The notes under the pieces were generated by a model that ran no database searches, was not told the origin of the DNA, and saw nothing but the letters and a program-made list of their open reading frames with translations. Both the position numbers and the translations under genes were made by a program. From Rattus norvegicus (lineage: Eukaryota; Chordata; Mammalia; Rodentia; Muridae), in contig NC_086032.1 in assembly GCF_036323735.1 (NCBI RefSeq), forward strand, positions 53,966,599 to 54,030,598: a stretch of 64,000 bases of DNA. Reading direction: 5' to 3'. Shown in pieces: positions 59,771-64,000 of this stretch (position 1 is its first letter; each line of letters begins with the position of its first letter).

Positions 59771-60744
59771 GAAAAGGAAGCAGTATTTTGAAACTATGAC
59801 ATATTTTTATGAGACAGACTATTTCTTATATATGGTCCTTGACTTCAGAGAAAATATGTAAATATCACAATTAAATTTTGTTAACAATGCTGGTAGAACA
59901 AATAAGATATTACATCTGAAATTTTGTTGAAAATGAAATGTGAGTTATAAATAGTTCTTTCTACTTTCAATTCACCTTCTAATTTATTCATTTTCAGGCA
60001 TCAATTATAAACAATGTACTTGGTTCTGAACTTTGTATTCTTAAAAATTAGATAAAATATGCCAGTGTTTTCAGCTTTTTGAAAACCCCAAAAAACTCTG
60101 ACACAGCTTTTTTTTTTTCTTGCTCCCCACCTTGGTTTCTATTTCCTAGCACATAAATTTTGAGAAATAAATTTCTGCCATTTTAACCTCCTATTTTTCC
60201 TCTCTTTGGTTTTGGTAACCTGCAAGAACTTAAGCTGAGATTCTAAAAGTAAAGAAAGCAAATTCACGAACTTCATGAAGTCATCCACAAAGATCATGCA
60301 AGGAATTCATTAAAAAAAAAGAAATCTGATTCAAAACTGTGAGTAGAGCCAAACACATAAATTACTAGCAGAGACCTATTTCTCTTAAAATAATTTGTAA
60401 ATGGCAAGTTTCAATCAGTTCATAAATTTTCTATCACTAAGATAGCATTTTGGCAGACTAAGGAGTTTGTTTTACTTTAATAATTAGCTGTTTTGTTTTT
60501 TTTTACATATGAGGTCATTCATTTTTAGAACAATTGATATTATGAAAAATGAACTTTTTTCTTTCATCATTCATTTATATTGATATAACATATGTCTTAG
60601 GTATATATGTTTAACGAAACAATGTATTAAATACTTATATGTGTCAGTCTTTAATTAATAGGTACCTAAGTTGCAAACTAGGTATTTTCAGATAAAAATG
60701 CTATTTTTATTAAGTATGGTACCTTTCCGTATAAAAGAGTTTAG
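59771..60744. other. AT-rich DNA, nothing recognised
   Basis: Immediate 5' flank of the third long L1. Its target-site duplication cannot be tested because the 3' end is outside the window. Confidence 0.5.
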
Positions 60745-61452
60745 GGGCTCACAAACCCCATGGGAGAGAGAGCACACCACTGAAACAGGTGGGCACTCCT
60801 GAGACTGCAGAGCGGAAAAGACCACTAACACTGCCCACCCCTGCCCACATCCCTGGTCCAAGAGGAAACTGTATACGGCCTCTGGGTTCCCTCGGATAAG
60901 GGCACAGGAGCAGGAAATCCGTTGCTTCTGAGACACCGCTGGAACCTGAAGGGACCAACCAGATAAACAGTTCTCTGCAACCAAATCCCGTGGGAGGGAG
61001 AGCTAAAGCTTCAGAGAGGAAGAAACGCCTGGGAAACCAGAACAGACTACACTCTGCCTACATCTCTGACTCCAGAGGAAAACACCAAAGGCCATCTGAA
61101 ACCCTGGTGCACAGAAGCTACCGGAAAGGGCGGCACAGATCTTCCTGGTTACTGCAACCGAGGAGAGCTCATAAGCAACACCCCACGAACAAACTTGAGC
61201 CTTGGGATCACAGATAAGACAAATTTCCAGCTCCAAGCGACCTGCCTGGTAAACTCAAGACACAGGCCCACAGGAACAGCTAAAGACCTGTAAATAGGAA
61301 AAACTACACGCCCAAAAGCAGAACACTCTGTCCCCATAACTGGCTGAAAGAAAATAGGAAAACAGGTCTACAGCACTCCTGACACACAGGCTTATAGGAC
61401 AGTCTAGTCACTGTCAGAAATAGCAGAACAAAGTAACACTAGAGAAAATCTG
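60745..61452 (+). promoter_or_regulatory. L1 5' UTR
   Basis: Aligns to about 13310-13995 of the intact copy. Single unit without a tandem monomer. The antisense open frame is present but split between 61337-61149 and 61236-61003. Confidence 0.82.
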
Positions 61453-62578
61453 ATGGCGAGAGGCAAGCTCAGGAAGCCAAGCAACAGAAACCAAGATTAA
61501 ATGGCATCATCGGAGCCCAATTCTCCCACCAAAGCAAACACAGAATATCCAAACACACCAGAAAAGCAAGATCTAGTTTCAAAATCATATTTGATCATGA
61601 TGCTGGAGGACTTCAAGAAAGACATGAATAACTCCCTTAGAGAAAAACAGGAAAACATAAATAAACAAGTAGAAGCCTACAAAGAGGAATCACAAAAATC
61701 CCTGAAAGTATTCCAGGAAAACATAAATAAACGAGTAGAAGCTTATAGAGAGGAATCACAAAAATCCTTGAAAGAATTCCAGGAAAACACAATCAAACAA
61801 TTGAAGGAATTAAAAATGAAAATAGAAGCAATCAAGAAAGAACACATGGAAACAACCCTGGATATAGAAAACCAAAGGAAGAGACAAGGAGATGTAGATA
61901 CAAGCGTCACCAACAAAATACAAGAGATGGAAGAGAGAATCTCAGGAGCAGAAGATTCCATAGAAATCATTGACTCAACGGTCAAAGATAATGTAAAGCG
62001 GAAAAAGCTACTGGTCCAAAACATACAGGAAATCCAGGACTCAATGAGAAGATCAAACCTAAGGATAATAGGTATAGAAGAGAGTGAAGACCAGTAAATA
62101 TCTTCAACAAAATCATAGAAGAAAACTTCCCTAACCTAAAAAAGAGATACCCATAGGCATACAAAAAGCCTACAGAACTCCAAATAGATTGGACCAGAAA
62201 AGAAACACCTCCCGACACATAATAGTCAAAACACCAAATGCACAAAATAAAGAAAGAATATTAAAAGCAGTAAGGGAAAAAGGTCAAGTAACATATAAAG
62301 GGAGACCTATCAGAATCACACAAGACTTTTCGCCAGAGACTATGAAAGCCAGAAGATCCTGGAAAGATGTCATAGAGAACCTAAGAGAACACAAATGCCA
62401 GCCTAGGTTACTGTATCCTGCAAAACTCTCAATTAACATAGATGGAGAAACCAAGATAATCCATGACAAAACCAAATTTACACAATATCTTTCTACAAAT
62501 CCAGCACTACAAAGAATAATAAATGGTAACGCCCAACATAAGGAGGCTGGCTACACCCTAGAAGAAGCAAGAAACTAA
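61453..62578 (+). pseudogene. L1 ORF1 remnant with two coiled-coil repeat units
   Basis: ATG at 61453; TAA at codon 16 (61498-61500). The frame 61501-62097 then covers the coiled coil, with two 66-bp units starting at 61669 and 61735, and the start of the RRM-like region. A 16-bp deletion between two GAC triplets at about 62091 and a shortened A-run (six A against seven, at about 62138) shift the frame; 62189-62578 encodes the C-terminal domain. Three separate lesions make it non-functional. Confidence 0.92.
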
Positions 62579-62637
62579 TTGTCTTGGCAACAAAACAAAA
62601 AGAAGAAAAGCACACAAACATAACCTCACATCCAAAT

Positions 62638-64000
62638 ATGAATATAACAGGAAGCAATAATCACTATTCCTTAATATCTCTCAGAATCAATTGTCTAAAC
62701 TCACCAATAAAAAGACATAGATAAACAAACTGGATACGCAATGAGGACCCTGCATTCTGCTGCCTACAGGTAGCACACCTCAGAGACAAAGACAGACACT
62801 ACCTCAGAGTGAAAGGCTGGAAATCAACTTTCCAAGCAAATGGTCGGAAGAGGCAAACTGGAGTAGCCATTCTAATATCAAATAAAATCAATTTTCAACT
62901 AAAAGTCATCAAAAAATAAGGAAGGACACTTCATATTCATCAAAGGAAAAATCCACCAAGATGAACTCTCAATCCTAAATATCTATGCCCCAAATACAAG
63001 GGCACCTACATACGTGAAAGAAACCTTACTAAAGCTCAAAACACACATTGCACCTCATACAATAATAGTAGGAGATTTCACCTCCCCACTCTCATCAATG
63101 GACAGATCATGGAAACAGAAATTAAACAGAGACGTAGACAGATTAAGAGAAGTCATGAACCAAATGGACTTAACAGATATTTATAGAACATTCTATCTGA
63201 AAGCAAAAGGATATACCATCTTCTCAGCTCCTCATGGTACTTTCTCCAAAATTGACCATATAATTGGTCAAAAAACAGGCCTCAACAGGTACAGAAAGAT
63301 AGAAATAATCCCATGCATGCTATCGGACCACCATGGCCTAAATCTGGTCTTCAATAACAATAAGGGAAGAATGCCCACATATACCTGGAAGTTGAATAAT
63401 GCTCTACTCAACGATAAACTGGTCAAGGAAGAAATGAAGAAAGAAATTAAAGACTGCTTACAATTTAATGAAAACGAAGGTACAACATACCCAAACTTAT
63501 GGGACACCATGAAAGCTGTGCTAAGAGGAAAACTCATAGCTCTGAGTACTTGAGGAAAGAAGCAGGAGAGAGCATATATCAGCAGCTTGACAGCACACCT
63601 AAAAGCTCTAGAACAAAAAGAAGCAAATACACCCAAGAGGATTAGAAGACAGGAAATAATCAATCTCAGACCTGAAATCAGCCAGGTAGAAACAAAAAGG
63701 ACCATAGAAAGAATCAACAGAACCAAAAGTTGGTTCTTTGAGAAAATCAACAAGATAGATAAACCCTTAGCCAGACTAAAGAGAGGACACAGAGAGTGCA
63801 TCCAAATTAACAAAATCAGTACTGAAAAGGGAGACATAACTACAGATTCAGAGGAAATTAAAAAAATCATCAGATCTTACTATAAAAGCCTATATTCAAC
63901 AAAACTTGAAAATCTGCAGGAAATGGACAATTTCCTAGACAGATACCAATTACTGAAGTTAAATCAGGAACAGATAAACCAGTTAAACAACTCCATAACT
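62638..64000 (+). pseudogene. L1 ORF2 remnant, 5' part
   Basis: ATG at 62638; TAA at codon 29 (62722-62724). The endonuclease catalytic Glu45 (QETHL) is replaced by Val (62770-62772). A two-base deletion at about 62917 shifts the frame, which reopens at 63014-63553 through GDFTSPL (the Asn of GDFN is also changed) and LSDHH, then stops at 63551-63553. Homology continues to the window end through the Z-type linker. Confidence 0.93.

Larger units (their letters stand above)
60745..64000 (+). mobile_element. Third long rat L1, + strand, cut by the window end, inactive
   Basis: 5' UTR from about 60745 (partial monomer joined to the single-copy part), ORF1 remnant, and ORF2 remnant to the window edge within the linker/early reverse transcriptase region. 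The first 5' UTR bases are diverged, so the exact start is uncertain by about 20 bases. Several disabling changes are listed in the ORF entries. Confidence 0.93.

Noticed and set aside
59539..59861. Glycine- and tryptophan-rich small proteins
   Set aside because: Both frames lie in the G-rich 3' UTR of an old L1.

Overview
The window looks like a gene-poor, AT-rich stretch of rat (Rattus) nuclear DNA. Four tRNA-derived ID SINEs, B1 and B2 SINEs, and three long L1 elements of the rat type (two of them entered from a CpG-richer 5' UTR, one with a 603-bp tandem promoter monomer) point to rat rather than mouse. I found no host protein-coding gene, no exon-intron structure, no non-repeat RNA gene and no CRISPR array. 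All long open reading frames belong to L1 retrotransposons.

Layout. 1-12826: AT-rich unique sequence with old L1 scraps (360-975), a possible LTR (about 4498-4810), a B1, three ID SINEs (7078, 7358, 9058) and an old rodent repeat (10330-11060). 12827-20680: a full-length + strand L1 with both ORFs open, flanked by a perfect 13-bp target-site duplication that also encloses about 0.94 kb of non-L1 sequence ending in a second poly(A), which is the signature of a 3' transduction. 20681-23102: unique DNA with B2- and B1-like SINEs and a CA microsatellite. 23103-29514: a second near-full-length L1, - strand, broken by nonsense and frameshift mutations, with an imperfect 16-bp duplication. 29515-47711: microsatellites, URR1-like repeats, truncated L1 3' ends, three copies of an unclassified LTR-like repeat, an inverted B1 pair and a solo LTR with 6-bp duplications (39784-40145). 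47712-49736: an L1 with a 5' inversion. 49737-60744: mostly unique DNA with an ID SINE (perfect 15-bp duplication), L1 tails and old repeats. 60745-64000: the 5' half of a third L1, + strand, dead, running off the window end.

How the parts work together. The only plausibly functional unit is the L1 at 12840-19707: a tandem-monomer promoter, ORF1 (RNA-binding coiled-coil chaperone) and ORF2 (endonuclease plus reverse transcriptase), followed by a G-rich 3' UTR. Elements of this kind supply the machinery that also mobilises ID, B1 and B2 SINEs. The three long L1 copies carry 1, 3 and 2 units of a 22-residue coiled-coil repeat in ORF1, and each preserves, in whole or in part, an antisense open frame in the 5' UTR. 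These, with the transduction, are the observations most worth following.

Limits: repeat family names rest on recognition and in-window comparison, not on a library search. No percent identities were computed except by counting short stretches by eye.
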